Shown here piece by piece: positions 1-8,782 of a stretch of 64,000 nucleotides of DNA (position 1 is its first letter; each line of letters starts with the position of its first letter). The DNA lies in contig NZ_JAAIVB010000078.1 of NCBI RefSeq assembly GCF_010974945.1, forward strand, positions 310,001-374,000, written 5' to 3'. A program made the position numbers and the translations under genes. The notes below the pieces were generated by a model. That model did no database searches. It was not told where the DNA came from and saw nothing but the letters and a program-made list of their open reading frames with translations. This DNA comes from Noviherbaspirillum galbum. Lineage in GTDB: Bacteria > Pseudomonadota > Gammaproteobacteria > Burkholderiales > Burkholderiaceae_D.

Positions 1-321
1 GGCTTCCGGGGCGATGTCGGCGAGCCGGCGGCCCAGCGCCGAGGGATGGCGGTCGGCGAGGATGTCGATGAAGGCGTCGTTGTAGAAGTAGGCGTGGCTG
101 TCGCCCCAGGCGAGGAACATCGGAAAGCGGGCGCCCAGCATCATGCTCAGCGTGGTCTTGAGCGCCGCCGGCCAGCCGGATGGCGCGCCGGCCGGAGAGG
201 AGGACCAGTCGTGGGCGCGGATCCGTTCGGCCATTTCCCCGTGGACCGGCAGCATGAAGGCAAAGTCGTGCGAGGAGGGCATGGTGTCGGAAACGGGCGC
301 CGGAAAGGAGGACGCCGTCAT
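1..321 (-). CDS. PAS-type sensor protein, N-terminal part (cut by window edge)
   Basis: The minus-strand frame opens with ATG at 321-319 and stays open to the left edge, giving 107 residues of an incomplete protein. The stretch PSGWPAALKTTL followed by RFPMFLAWGDS and YNDAFIDILADRHPSALGR matches the N-terminal PAS segment found in many proteobacterial hybrid histidine kinases, where it precedes further PAS, HisKA and HATPase domains. Those catalytic domains would lie outside the window, so kinase activity is inferred from family habit only. The gene diverges from the hydrolase gene that starts at 370, leaving 48 bases for both promoters. Confidence 0.65.
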   Translation of the reverse strand, partial: MTASSFPAPVSDTMPSSHDFAFMLPVHGEMAERIRAHDWSSSPAGAPSGWPAALKTTLSMMLGARFPMFLAWGDSHAYFYNDAFIDILADRHPSALGRRLADIAPEA

Positions 322-369
322 TCTACGGCATTGCCTGCACGCCGTCGGCGGTCAAGGTAGCATTCGTGG

Positions 370-1680
370 ATGGATAACCTCACCCATTCCGTCGTCGGCC
401 TCGCCCTGGGCGAAGCCATCCACCGCTGTTTGCCGCATGAACTCGATCCGCTGGAGCAAAGGACGCGCCGGCGCATGCTGCTGTTCGCCGGCTGGGCCGC
501 CAGCAATTTCCCCGATCTCGACCTGCTGCTGTCGCCGCTGATGTCCCCGCCCCTGGGTTACCTGCTGCATCACCGCGGGCATACCCATACGTTGCTGGCC
601 GCCTTGCCCCAGGCGGGGCTGATCTGGTTGCTGGTCTGGCTGCTCTGGCCATCGGCGCGCACGCTGCTGCGCTACAGCGGCGCGGCGCGCGCCGGCCTGG
701 GGCTGGCGCTGGGCGCGGGCCTGCTGCTGCATATCGGCATGGACTTCCTGAATTCCTACGGCGTGCATCCCTTCCACCCGTTCAGCGGGCGCTGGTTCTA
801 CGGCGATCTGGTATTCATCCTGGAGCCGGTGTTCTGGATCGCTTTCGGGGTACCGATGGCCATGACCTTGCCGGGCAAGGCGCTGAAGGTCTTGTTCAGC
901 GCGCTGCTGGTCGGCGTGCCGCTCTGGTTCACCACCCAGGGCTACCTTTCCTGGCCATCCTTCGCCATGCTCGCCACGCTGGGCATTGCCTGCGCCTGGC
1001 TGCAGCTTCGCGCCGGCAGCGCGGGACTGGCCGGCCTCTGCCTGGCGGTGCTGGCCGCCGGAAGCTTCGTCGGCATCCAGCAGGCCGCCGCCGGACGGGC
1101 CCGCGAGGCGGTCGTCCAGGCCCTGCACGAAGCCGACCCGGGCAACGCCTTGCTCGACGCCGCCCTGACCGCCTATCCGAGCAATCCCTTCTGCTGGGAC
1201 GTGGTGTCCATCGAGAAGAACGAAGCCACGCAGCGTTACCTGCTGCGGCATGGCCTGGTCAGCGCGGCGCCGTCCGTGGTGCCGGCCGGCGCCTGCCCGC
1301 CGGCGCTCGCCGGAACTGCGGCGGGAGCGGCGCCCGGTCCCGGAGGAATGATCCTGCTTTGGCAGGAGCAGGCCGACCTGGAGCGCTTGCGCGCCCTGCG
1401 GCGCGACGATTGCCGCTTCGAGGCCTGGATGCGCTTCGCGCGCATGCCGCTGATCGACGGCAACAATGTCTTCGATGCCCGCTACGCCAATTCGCCGCGC
1501 GGGAATTTCACGGCGATGCAGATCCCTTCCCGGGCGGCATCGCCCCGTCCGGATTGTCCGCGCTTCGTGCCGCAATGGTCGTTCCCGCGCGAGGACCTGC
1601 TGGGCACGGACGCGGGCAATGGCACAGCCACTGCGGCGGGCCCCGGCGCTAGATCTCTACCTGCGTCCCCAGCTCGATGA
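370..1680 (+). CDS. Membrane-bound metal-dependent hydrolase, YdjM/DUF457-like
   Basis: 436 residues. The first residues contain DNLTHSVVG, followed by HRGHTHTLLAALP near residues 75-85 and MDFLNSYGVHPFHPF near 127-140. These His/Asp-rich motifs in a multi-spanning membrane protein are typical of the inner-membrane metal-dependent hydrolase family (YdjM/DUF457). Hydrophobic stretches at about 80-120 and 160-240 look like membrane segments, and the C-terminal third is soluble. The substrate is not known for the family as a whole. The 3' end overlaps the convergent kup gene by 32 bases. The ATG at 370 is the first sensible start, although no strong ribosome site precedes it. Confidence 0.72.
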   Translation: MDNLTHSVVGLALGEAIHRCLPHELDPLEQRTRRRMLLFAGWAASNFPDLDLLLSPLMSPPLGYLLHHRGHTHTLLAALPQAGLIWLLVWLLWPSARTLLRYSGAARAGLGLALGAGLLLHIGMDFLNSYGVHPFHPFSGRWFYGDLVFILEPVFWIAFGVPMAMTLPGKALKVLFSALLVGVPLWFTTQGYLSWPSFAMLATLGIACAWLQLRAGSAGLAGLCLAVLAAGSFVGIQQAAAGRAREAVVQALHEADPGNALLDAALTAYPSNPFCWDVVSIEKNEATQRYLLRHGLVSAAPSVVPAGACPPALAGTAAGAAPGPGGMILLWQEQADLERLRALRRDDCRFEAWMRFARMPLIDGNNVFDARYANSPRGNFTAMQIPSRAASPRPDCPRFVPQWSFPREDLLGTDAGNGTATAAGPGARSLPASPAR

Positions 1681-3598
1681 CCCGGTTGGCGGGAATGCGG
1701 TAGTAGTCCGCCGCGTCCCGCGCATTGCGCGAAAGCGTCGCGAACAAGGTTTCCCGCCACAGGGCCATGCCGCTGCCCACCCGCGGAATGACGGTCTGGC
1801 GGGCGATGAAGTAGGAGGTTTCCATCGGCGCCAGGGCCGGGTCGAATCCGCCGCACTGTGCCAGGGCGGCGGGGATGTCCTGCTCGTCCATGAAGCCGAA
1901 ATGCACGTCCACCTGGTAGCAGTCGTGGCCGAGGTTCTCGACCTTTACGCGCTGGTCGGGCGGAACGTGGGGAATCGCTTCGTTGCGGATGGTGAGGAAG
2001 ATGGTCCGCTCATGCAGAACCTTGTTGTGCATCAGGTTGTGCAGCATGGCATGCGGCACGCCGTCGGCCACCGCGCGGAAGAATACCGCCGTGCCGCTGA
2101 CGCGGGCCGGTTCGCCCATGAACAGAGAGTCGAGGAAATCCTGCAGCGGCACCATGTGGCGGCGCAGGTTGTCGGCCACCAGGCGCCGTCCTTCCTTCCA
2201 GGTGGTCATGAGCAGCATCGCCGCCGCGCCGAGCACCAGCGGGAACCAGCCGCCATGCAGGATCTTGAGCGTGTTCGCGGAAAAGAACGCGAAGTCGATC
2301 GCGAGGAAGAAGGCGGTTGCCAGCCAGGCGATTGCCGCGTGGTATTTCCAGCGGTGGCGCACCACGAAGAAGGTCAGCACGGTGGTCATGAGCATGGTCG
2401 CGGTCACGGCGATGCCGTACGCGGAAGCCAGGTTCGACGACGAGCCGAAGCCGAGCACCGCCAGCACCACCGCCACCAGTTGCAGCCAGTTCACGAACGG
2501 CACGTAGATCTGCCCCATCTCGCTTTCCGAGGTGTAGACGATGCGCATGCGCGGCAGGTAGCCGAGGGCGATGGCTTGCTGCACGATGGAAAACGTGCCG
2601 GAGATCGTGGCCTGCGAGGCGATCACGGTGGCGATCGTGGACAAGGCGACCAGCGGATACACGCTCCATGGGCCGAGCTGCTGGTAGAAGGGATTGGACA
2701 CGGCCTGCGGATTGGCCAGCAGCAAGGCGCCCTGCCCGAGGTAGCTCAGGGCCAGGCCGGGAAACACGATGGCGAACCAGGCCACGCGTATCGGCTTCTT
2801 GCCGAAATGTCCCATGTCGGCATACAAGGCTTCCGCGCCGGTGAAGGCCAGCACCACCGCGCCGAGCGCGAGGAAGGCGACCCAGCCGTTGGCCAGCAGG
2901 AAGCGCGCGGCGTGCAGCGGATTCAGGGCGCGCAGCACGTCGGGATGGCCGGCGATGTTGACCAGTCCCATCGCGGCCAGCGCGGCGAACCACACCAGCA
3001 TCACCGGCCCGAACCACTTGCCGATGCCGGCCGTGCCCTTGCTCTGCACCGCATACAGGCCCACCAGGACGCCGACGGTCAGCGGCGCGACGTAGGGCTT
3101 GAAGGCGGGCGTCGCCACCTCCAGCCCCTCGATGGCGGAAAGCACCGAGATCGCCGGCGTGATGACCCCGTCGCCGAAAAACAGCGCGGCGCCGATCAGG
3201 CCGACGATGGCCAGCGGGAAATGCCAGCGCGACTTCGTGCCCACCGTCGACAAGGCCAGCGCCACCAGCGCCATGATGCCGCCTTCGCCGCGGTTGTCCG
3301 CGCGCAGGATGAGCGACACGTATTTCAGCGACACGATGATCGTCAGGCCCCAGAGGATGAGCGACAGCACGCCGAGCAGGTTGGCTTCGTCGAGCATCAG
3401 GCCATGCTCCGGCGAAAATACTTCCTTGAGCGTGTACAGCGGACTGGTGCCGATGTCGCCGTAGACCACGCCGATGGCGGCCAGTGTGAGGGCGGCGATG
3501 CCGGTGCGGGCATGGCTCGCGCCAGCGTCATGGCTGGCCGCGGGGTCGGCGGGCGAATGCAATGAGGAGGAGGTGGACATGGCGGAAAGTGATTGCAT
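1649..3598 (-). CDS. kup: Low-affinity potassium transporter Kup
   Basis: Kup imports K+ with protons at the inner membrane. The protein has the family signature GVVYGDIGTSPLYTLKEVF near residue 45, then about twelve hydrophobic segments and a soluble C-terminal domain. It is 649 residues from ATG 3598, or 643 from the in-frame ATG at 3580; neither start has a clear ribosome site. Forty bases upstream on the same strand lies the kdpE-like gene, so kdpD, kdpE and kup probably form one transcription unit. That order differs from the usual kdpFABC-DE arrangement and suggests the two-component pair may control this transporter, which is an inference from position only. Confidence 0.93.
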   Translation of the reverse strand: MQSLSAMSTSSSLHSPADPAASHDAGASHARTGIAALTLAAIGVVYGDIGTSPLYTLKEVFSPEHGLMLDEANLLGVLSLILWGLTIIVSLKYVSLILRADNRGEGGIMALVALALSTVGTKSRWHFPLAIVGLIGAALFFGDGVITPAISVLSAIEGLEVATPAFKPYVAPLTVGVLVGLYAVQSKGTAGIGKWFGPVMLVWFAALAAMGLVNIAGHPDVLRALNPLHAARFLLANGWVAFLALGAVVLAFTGAEALYADMGHFGKKPIRVAWFAIVFPGLALSYLGQGALLLANPQAVSNPFYQQLGPWSVYPLVALSTIATVIASQATISGTFSIVQQAIALGYLPRMRIVYTSESEMGQIYVPFVNWLQLVAVVLAVLGFGSSSNLASAYGIAVTATMLMTTVLTFFVVRHRWKYHAAIAWLATAFFLAIDFAFFSANTLKILHGGWFPLVLGAAAMLLMTTWKEGRRLVADNLRRHMVPLQDFLDSLFMGEPARVSGTAVFFRAVADGVPHAMLHNLMHNKVLHERTIFLTIRNEAIPHVPPDQRVKVENLGHDCYQVDVHFGFMDEQDIPAALAQCGGFDPALAPMETSYFIARQTVIPRVGSGMALWRETLFATLSRNARDAADYYRIPANRVIELGTQVEI

Positions 3599-3637
3599 TG
3601 AGCGGGTGGTCGGGAGCCTTCTGCTATGAAGCGGGGG

Positions 3638-4333
3638 TCAGTCCGGCAGCTGCAGCCGGTAGCCGATACCGGTTTCGGTCAGCAGGTAGCGCGGCTGCGT
3701 CGGGTCGTCTTCCAGTTTCTGGCGCAGGTGGCCCATGTAGATGCGTACGTAATGCGTGCTGTCGGCATGGGTCGGCCCCCATACCGTCTTCAGCAGCTGC
3801 TGGGTGGTGATGACCTTGCCGGCATGCGCGATGAGCGCGCCGAGCAGGCGGTATTCGGTGGGCGTCAGGTGCAGCGCCTGGCCGGCCTTGGTGACGAGGC
3901 GTGCCTGCGGGTCGATCGTCACGTCGCCGAAGCTGACGAGCGATGGCATGCTGCCGCCGGGCTGCAGGCGGCGCAGCACGGTGCGCACCCGCGCCAGCAG
4001 CTCGCCGATGCCGAAGGGCTTGGTCAGGTAGTCGTCGGCGCCGGCGTCCAGCGCAAGGATCTTTTCCTGCTCGGTGCTGCGCGCGGAGAGCACGATGATG
4101 GGCAGCGGCGACCAGGTGCGGACCTGGCGGATGAAGTCCACGCCGTCCCCATCCGGCAAGCCGAGATCGAGCAGCAGAAGGTCGGGCTTGCGGCTGCCGG
4201 CTTCGATGAGCCCGCGCTTCATGGTCTCGGCCTCGTGCACCTGCCATCCCTCGCCGGCAAGCGCGAGCCTGACGAAGCGGCGGATCTGCGGCTCATCCTC
4301 GATGATGACGGCGACGGGAAGGTGACGGCTCAT
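3638..4333 (-). CDS. kdpE: KdpE-like OmpR-family response regulator
   Basis: 231 residues. The receiver domain covers about 1-120 with acidic residues E12 and D13, phospho-acceptor D56 in LLLLDLGLPDGDG and the conserved lysine K105 in YLTKPFG. A winged-helix OmpR/PhoB DNA-binding domain follows, with HLTPTEYRLL and a C-terminal TETGIGYRL. The receiver text DGVDFIRQVRTWSPLPIIVLSAR is that of KdpE. The ATG at 4333 overlaps the end of the kdpD-like gene by four bases, indicating translational coupling. KdpE normally activates kdpFABC under potassium limitation. No kdpFABC is in this window, so its target here may be kup or genes elsewhere. Confidence 0.87.
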   Translation of the reverse strand: MSRHLPVAVIIEDEPQIRRFVRLALAGEGWQVHEAETMKRGLIEAGSRKPDLLLLDLGLPDGDGVDFIRQVRTWSPLPIIVLSARSTEQEKILALDAGADDYLTKPFGIGELLARVRTVLRRLQPGGSMPSLVSFGDVTIDPQARLVTKAGQALHLTPTEYRLLGALIAHAGKVITTQQLLKTVWGPTHADSTHYVRIYMGHLRQKLEDDPTQPRYLLTETGIGYRLQLPD

Positions 4334-5919
4334 GCCGATGCCCTCCCGCCGGCATGGCTGGGCGCAGCCGGCTCGCGGCCGGCTTCCGGCAGGTCCGCGG
4401 CGTCCGGCACCGCGGGAACCGCCTCCAGCGGCAGGCGGAACAGGAAGGACGCGCCGCCTCCCGGGACGTTGGCGCCGTGGATGTCGCCGCCATGCGCCTG
4501 CAGGATGGCGCGGCACAACGACAGCCCGAGCCCCACGCCGGGCAAGGCCGATTCGCGTTCCCCGCGCACGAACTTGCCGAACAGCTGTTCTTCCCGGCCC
4601 GCCGGCAAGCCGGGCCCGCCATCGCGCACCTCCACCTCCAGCCAGTTGCCGCGCTGCCATCCCGACACGGTGACCGGCGTTCCGGGCGGCGTGTATTTCG
4701 CGGCATTCTCTAGCAGGTTGCACAGCACGCGTTCCATGAGCACCGCATCGAAACGCGCCAGTGGCAGGCCGGCCGGAACGCAGGTGCGGATGACATGCGC
4801 GCGCAGCGGGACGGCGCAGGCCCGCAGGGCGCTGCCGACCACTTCCTCCAGCGATTGCCATTGCAGGTTCAGTTGCACGCTGCCGCTCTGCAGCCGGGCC
4901 ATGTCGAGCAGGGTCGAGGCCATGCCGTTCATGCGCTGCGCTTCTTCACGCAAGGCCTCGGCCAGTTCGCGCTGCTGCGGCTGCAAGGGCGGATCGCTCA
5001 TGGCCAGCGCCTCCGCCAAACCGACCAGCGAGGTCAAGGGCGTGCGGATGTCATGCGACAGCGCCGCGAGCAGGGAATGGCGCAGGCGTTCCGATTCCAT
5101 GTCGAGCATCGCGCGCTGCGCCACGTCGATGTAATGCACGCGCTCCAGGGCGATCGCGACCAGCGCGCCGAAGATGCCGAGCTGCTGCGGCGCATTGGTT
5201 CTGGATCCATGGAGCTGCACCGCCAGCACGCCGCGCGGCCGCACCGGCGCGATGAGCGGCACGTAGAGAAACCGGGACGCGGGCATCATGTCGGTGCCCG
5301 GGCCGGCCGGACGGGCGTTGTCGAACGCCCATTGCGCCACGCCCAGCTCGAGCACGCCGAACGGCATGGCCGGCGCGCCGTCGCCCGGCGTCTCCGCCAT
5401 CCGCAGGCGGTTGTCCTCGTCGGGCAGGAGCAGGGCGGAGGGCGCGAAGAACATCGCGCGCACATGGTGGCGGGTCAGCTCGGCGATCTGCTCGCGCTGC
5501 AGCGTGCCGGACAATTCCTTGGCGAATTCATACAAGGCATGGGTCTGGGCCTCGCGTCCCAGCGCCGCGCGCGCCTGTTCCCGCAGCTGGCTGGTGAGCT
5601 GAGCGATGAGCAGGCCGGTGATCAGCATGACAACGAAGGTGATCAGGTACTGGCCGTCGGCCACGGTGAACGAGAACGGCGGCGGCACGAAGGCAAAGTC
5701 GAACGCGCCCACGCTCACCAGCGTGGCGGCCACGGCAGGCCCGCGGCCGAGCAGCGCGGCGCATGCCACCACGACCAGCAGGAACAGCATGATGATGTTC
5801 ACCAGGTCGAGGTAGTGCGTCAGCGGCGTGGCGAGCAGCGCGCAGCAGAGCGGCGCGACCACCGCCGCCGCATAGGCGCGGCCCGGCGAAATCCGTTCGG
5901 GTGGCCGGGACGTGTTCAT
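4330..5919 (-). CDS. KdpD-type sensor histidine kinase lacking the N-terminal KdpD/USP domains
   Basis: 529 residues from ATG 5919. It begins directly with the four-helix DUF4118 membrane domain (about 18-110), then a GAF-like region (about 125-265), HisKA with H289 in ALSHDIRTPLTSLVG and a HATPase domain with LLENAAKYTPPG, VRDGGPGLP and GVGLGLSLCR. Full KdpD is close to 900 residues and starts with a nucleotide-binding KdpD domain and a universal-stress-like domain; both are absent. The upstream DNA offers only a further 21 codons in frame, so the short form is native rather than a start error. It is coupled to kdpE. Sensing of the signal must rest on the membrane and GAF parts. Confidence 0.82.
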   Translation of the reverse strand: MNTSRPPERISPGRAYAAAVVAPLCCALLATPLTHYLDLVNIIMLFLLVVVACAALLGRGPAVAATLVSVGAFDFAFVPPPFSFTVADGQYLITFVVMLITGLLIAQLTSQLREQARAALGREAQTHALYEFAKELSGTLQREQIAELTRHHVRAMFFAPSALLLPDEDNRLRMAETPGDGAPAMPFGVLELGVAQWAFDNARPAGPGTDMMPASRFLYVPLIAPVRPRGVLAVQLHGSRTNAPQQLGIFGALVAIALERVHYIDVAQRAMLDMESERLRHSLLAALSHDIRTPLTSLVGLAEALAMSDPPLQPQQRELAEALREEAQRMNGMASTLLDMARLQSGSVQLNLQWQSLEEVVGSALRACAVPLRAHVIRTCVPAGLPLARFDAVLMERVLCNLLENAAKYTPPGTPVTVSGWQRGNWLEVEVRDGGPGLPAGREEQLFGKFVRGERESALPGVGLGLSLCRAILQAHGGDIHGANVPGGGASFLFRLPLEAVPAVPDAADLPEAGREPAAPSHAGGRASA

Positions 5920-6251
5920 GACCTGGGCTGGCGCGAATTCGGGCGGGAAGCATTCATGACGCCAGCGTAGTGGAAAGCGCATAAATTTGTTGTAAAAACC
6001 CGCGCCGGCCTGATGGCGTCGGCACCAGGCGTCGTGCCGGACCCGACTTTTCGGGCGGCGGATGTCGGGCGCCGGCCAACTGCCTGCGCCATGGCAATTT
6101 TTGCCACGAATTTATAAGCCGTTGATTGGGAAAGGAAATTTTGTTCCGGTGAAGGTGGCGAAGGCATGGCATGCGCCGTGCAATGGATGAAGCAAGGCAT
6201 GGCAGGTTCCGACAAGTCGAAGTTGGCAAGGAAGCGTCGGAGGAGGTCGTC
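5920..6251. other. Divergent intergenic region
   Basis: 332 bases between the kdpD-like gene (minus) and a small secreted-type gene (plus). An AT-richer patch around 5985-6140 should hold the promoters of both. I could not place a convincing -35/-10 pair, and I see no gene here. Confidence 0.4.
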
Positions 6252-6635
6252 ATGCTCACCTTCTTCCATCACATCGAGCTTGCGAGGACCACCATGAACG
6301 TTGCCGCCAGAAACGCCCTGATCCACACCGCGCAGATCGCGCTCGTCATCGCCGCCTTCGGCGCCGCCGTGACGCGCCTGGGCAGCACCGCCGCCCCGGA
6401 GACAGAGGCCGCGCTGCCCGTGCCCGCCGCCATCGCCACCTATCCCGCCGCCTTGCCGGTCACGGTCTTGCCGGAGGAAGTTGCGTCCGGTGACGACGCG
6501 TCGGCCGATGCCATCCCGCGCGTGGTCATCACCGCCAAACGCATGACCGCGGCGGAGAAGGCCGCGTTCGACGAGCAGGAACAGCGCTACCGCATGGCGA
6601 TGCGCGACGCCCTGCCGGTCATGGTCCATCCCTGA
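6252..6635 (+). CDS. Small membrane-anchored protein of unknown function
   Basis: 127 residues from ATG 6252, which is preceded by AGGAGGT at 6241-6247, so I prefer it. A second possible start is ATG 6294 (113 residues). One hydrophobic stretch, ALIHTAQIALVIAAFGAAVTRL, could be a signal anchor. It is followed by an Ala/Pro-rich linker and a short charged end containing VITAKRMTAAEKAAFDEQEQRY. No known domain is recognised. The gene is convergent with the next one, with five bases between the stops. The anchor suggests an envelope location; function is unknown. Confidence 0.55.
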   Translation: MLTFFHHIELARTTMNVAARNALIHTAQIALVIAAFGAAVTRLGSTAAPETEAALPVPAAIATYPAALPVTVLPEEVASGDDASADAIPRVVITAKRMTAAEKAAFDEQEQRYRMAMRDALPVMVHP

Positions 6636-6640
6636 TCAGC

Positions 6641-7153
6641 TCACTCCCAGACCTTGAGCTTGAGCTGGAAGGAGATCGCGCCGTAGAGTCGGTCCTTGTA
6701 GGTCGGGACGATGCCGATGTTCAAGCCGAGCCGCTCGCCTTCCAGCGTCAGCACCGGGATCGCCGCCAGGAACCAGCCGCCGTCGCGCATCTTCGGATAG
6801 CCGCTGAAGCCCCCGACCACGGCGCCCGCCTGGAACGGGCCGATGGTGAAAGGCTGGTAGTACACGCCGGCGTAGTTGGAATACGCCCGGTCGCTGTTGT
6901 AGAAGCGGCCGGCCGTCAGCGACGTGACGGTCGACATGCGGTATTCCACGCCCAGCCCGGGGTTGCTGTCGTTCAGTCCCTTGTCGCGCTGGAAGTGCGC
7001 GGAGTAGAAGCCGGGATTGACCCACCACTGCGACAGCGGGCGGGACTCGATGCTGCTGAAGAAGGGCTCGGCATGCAGCGGGGCGCTGGCGAGGCAGGCA
7101 AGGGCAAGGGTGGTCAGCAGCGCCGGACGGCGCGGGGATGCGTGCATTTTCAT
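6641..7153 (-). CDS. Secreted, probably outer-membrane beta-barrel protein of unknown function
   Basis: 170 residues from ATG 7153. A signal peptide is clear: basic MKMHASPRRP, a hydrophobic core and a cut after LHA near residue 26. The mature part alternates polar and hydrophobic residues with many aromatics and glycines (WWVNPGFYSAHF, YAGVYYQPFTIGPFQAGAVVGGFSGYP) and ends GAISFQLKLKVWE. This looks like a small beta-barrel, in the size range of PagP-like or antimicrobial-resistance barrels, but I cannot assign a family. Upstream lies a 609-base repeat-rich spacer. A longer in-frame extension upstream is rejected because it reads through that repeat. Confidence 0.6.
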   Translation of the reverse strand: MKMHASPRRPALLTTLALACLASAPLHAEPFFSSIESRPLSQWWVNPGFYSAHFQRDKGLNDSNPGLGVEYRMSTVTSLTAGRFYNSDRAYSNYAGVYYQPFTIGPFQAGAVVGGFSGYPKMRDGGWFLAAIPVLTLEGERLGLNIGIVPTYKDRLYGAISFQLKLKVWE

Positions 7154-7396
7154 TGCGATCGGGTAAGGGTTGGATTGGCGACAATTATCGGTGATTTGGG
7201 GGACGCAGTGTGCCCGAAGGGTGCCGAGCGCAATGCCGAAGGCGAGCCTGCGTTGTCCCTTCTGACGTCGCCGAAAGGGAGGGCGGCCAAGCGGAAAAAG
7301 AAGCGTGGCTGTCTGAGCCGAAGGCGAGTTTCCACGCTTCCCGCTTGGCCGTCCTCTCTTTCGGGAACCCCGCAGGGGCGACGGCAGCAGGGTCGC

Positions 7397-7516
7397 CTTT
7401 CTTTGGTTTCTTTCGTGGGGCCCGCCTAGGGGCGAGACAAAGAAAGAAACTGGCCCGCCGGGGCCAGACCCGGCACCGCCCCACGGAGTGGGAACCCCAA
7501 CCGGTTCACCGGAGAG
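7397..7516 (+). repeat. Dispersed intergenic repeat, copy 1
   Basis: It begins CTTTCTTTGG, contains facing arms CTTTCTTTGGTTTCTTTC and GACAAAGAAAGAAAC that can form a hairpin, then GGCCCGCCGGGGCCAG, CCCCACGGAGTGGG and CCGGTTCACCGGAGA, each a small palindrome. A diverged second copy lies at 27357-27464 in the same orientation. Similar modular hairpin repeats are common between genes in Burkholderiales. Confidence 0.75.
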
Positions 7517-7613
7517 AAATCGGAACGCAAACAGAAATGGGAGTCCACGATCTGCCTTGCAAGGCAGATCGGTTACGCAGGCGCAAGGCAGTGCCTTGCG
7601 AACCCCTGCTTCA

Positions 7614-7637
7614 CCCCCGTCTACGCGGGGATGACAG
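7614..7637 (+). repeat. Short REP-like palindrome (diverged)
   Basis: CCCCCGTCTACGCGGGGATGAC matches, with changes, the element GTCATTCCCGCGAAGGCGGGAAT seen at 15677-15700 and, inverted, at 27161-27184. The stem CCCCGTctACGCGGGG can fold. Confidence 0.5.
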
Positions 7638-7762
7638 AGGTTCGCGCGGATGCCGGAGGTTTGCGCAGAAAACGGAGAGTTTCGCGGACGCCGACAATCA
7701 GCGCAAACCACGAAAACAGCCAGTTCCGATAGCGATGGTCAGGACAAACGACCATCCCCAAC

Positions 7763-8782
7763 TCAAATCCCGCAAGCCTCTCCACCCGCGCCCAGCTTGG
7801 CCGCGTCCTTCGCCGCCTGCACCGTCATGTCCTGCGGCACCGCCACGCCATTCTTCACGGCCGTCATCTCCGCGAGAATCGAAATCGCGATCTCCGACGG
7901 CGTCTTGCTGCCGATGTACAAGCCGATCGGTCCATGCAACCGCGCCAGCTGAGCGTCATCCAGGTCGAACAGCTTGAGCCGCTCGCGCCGCTTGGCATTG
8001 TTGACGCGCGAACCGATCGCCCCGACGTAGAAGGCGTCGGTCTTCAGCGCTTCCATCAGCGCCAGGTCGTCGAGCTTGGGATCATGGGTCAGGGCCACTA
8101 CCGCGCTGCGATGGTCGAGCTTCATGTCGAGCACCAGGTCATCCGGCATTCCATGCAGCAGTTCCACGCCGTCGATGTTCCAGCCTTCGCGGTATTCCTC
8201 GCGCGGATCGCAGACCGTCACGCGATAGTCCATGCCGGCGGCGATGCTGGCGAGGAAACGCGACAACTGCCCGGCGCCGATGATGAGCAGGCGCCAGCGC
8301 GGTCCGTGGATGGTGGTGAGGGCGGATTCCGAAACCTGCATGGCCATGCCGCTCGTGGCGGGGCCGAGGATGACTGCGCCGCTGCCGAGGTCGAGCCGGC
8401 GCGCCACGAGTTCGCGGCGTCCCAGGCGCTCGAGCAGCTCGGCGATGCCGCTGGCCGGGCCGAGGGGTTCAATGGCAAGCTGCAGGGTGCCGCCGCAGGG
8501 CAGGCCGAAGCGGTGGGCCTCGTCGGCGGTGATGCCGTAGGTCACGAGTTCCGGAAGGGTGCGGGTAATGCCCTCGGCGCGCACCTTGGCGATCAGGTCG
8601 TCCTCGATGCAGCCGCCGGAGACCGATCCGACCACGATGCCATCCTCGGAAATGGCGAGCATCGCGCCTTCCGGGCGGGGGCTGGAACCCCAGGTGCGGA
8701 TGACCGTCACCAGCTGGCAGCGCTTGCCGGCGGCAATCCATTGCGCGCAATTCTTCAGTACGTCGAGGTCGATGGTGTCCAT
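7763..8782 (-). CDS. XdhC/CoxI-family molybdenum hydroxylase maturation protein
   Basis: 339 residues. The N-terminal XdhC/CoxI domain shows VTVIRTWGSSPRPEGAML and VGSVSGGCIEDDL (about 25-65), and the C-terminal Rossmann-like XdhC domain has LLIIGAGQLSRFLASIAAGMD, then VCDPREEY and VALTHDPKLDD. Family members bind molybdenum cofactor and help insert the sulfurated cofactor into xanthine dehydrogenase or CO-dehydrogenase-type enzymes. The gene is divergent from the cox-like operon that starts 340 bases away, the expected partner. It ends GGEACGI, and the stop abuts the repeat spacer. Assignment to the family is firm; the role for this particular enzyme is inferred from context. Confidence 0.88.
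   Translation of the reverse strand: MDTIDLDVLKNCAQWIAAGKRCQLVTVIRTWGSSPRPEGAMLAISEDGIVVGSVSGGCIEDDLIAKVRAEGITRTLPELVTYGITADEAHRFGLPCGGTLQLAIEPLGPASGIAELLERLGRRELVARRLDLGSGAVILGPATSGMAMQVSESALTTIHGPRWRLLIIGAGQLSRFLASIAAGMDYRVTVCDPREEYREGWNIDGVELLHGMPDDLVLDMKLDHRSAVVALTHDPKLDDLALMEALKTDAFYVGAIGSRVNNAKRRERLKLFDLDDAQLARLHGPIGLYIGSKTPSEIAISILAEMTAVKNGVAVPQDMTVQAAKDAAKLGAGGEACGI

Larger units (their letters stand above)
7154..7762. other. Repeat-rich intergenic spacer
   Basis: 609 bases with no convincing gene. It holds a long dispersed repeat (7397-7516), a short palindromic element (7614-7637) and local inverted repeats such as the pair of TGCCTTGCAAGGCA-like arms around 7550-7600. The open frames that cross it have no ribosome sites and change composition with the repeat, so I read them as chance. 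Confidence 0.6.

Noticed and set aside
1466-3565. Long open frame on the plus strand opposite kup
   Set aside because: It is the mirror of a GC-rich, clearly recognised transporter gene and its translation is low-complexity, rich in His, Arg and Gln, with no family features.
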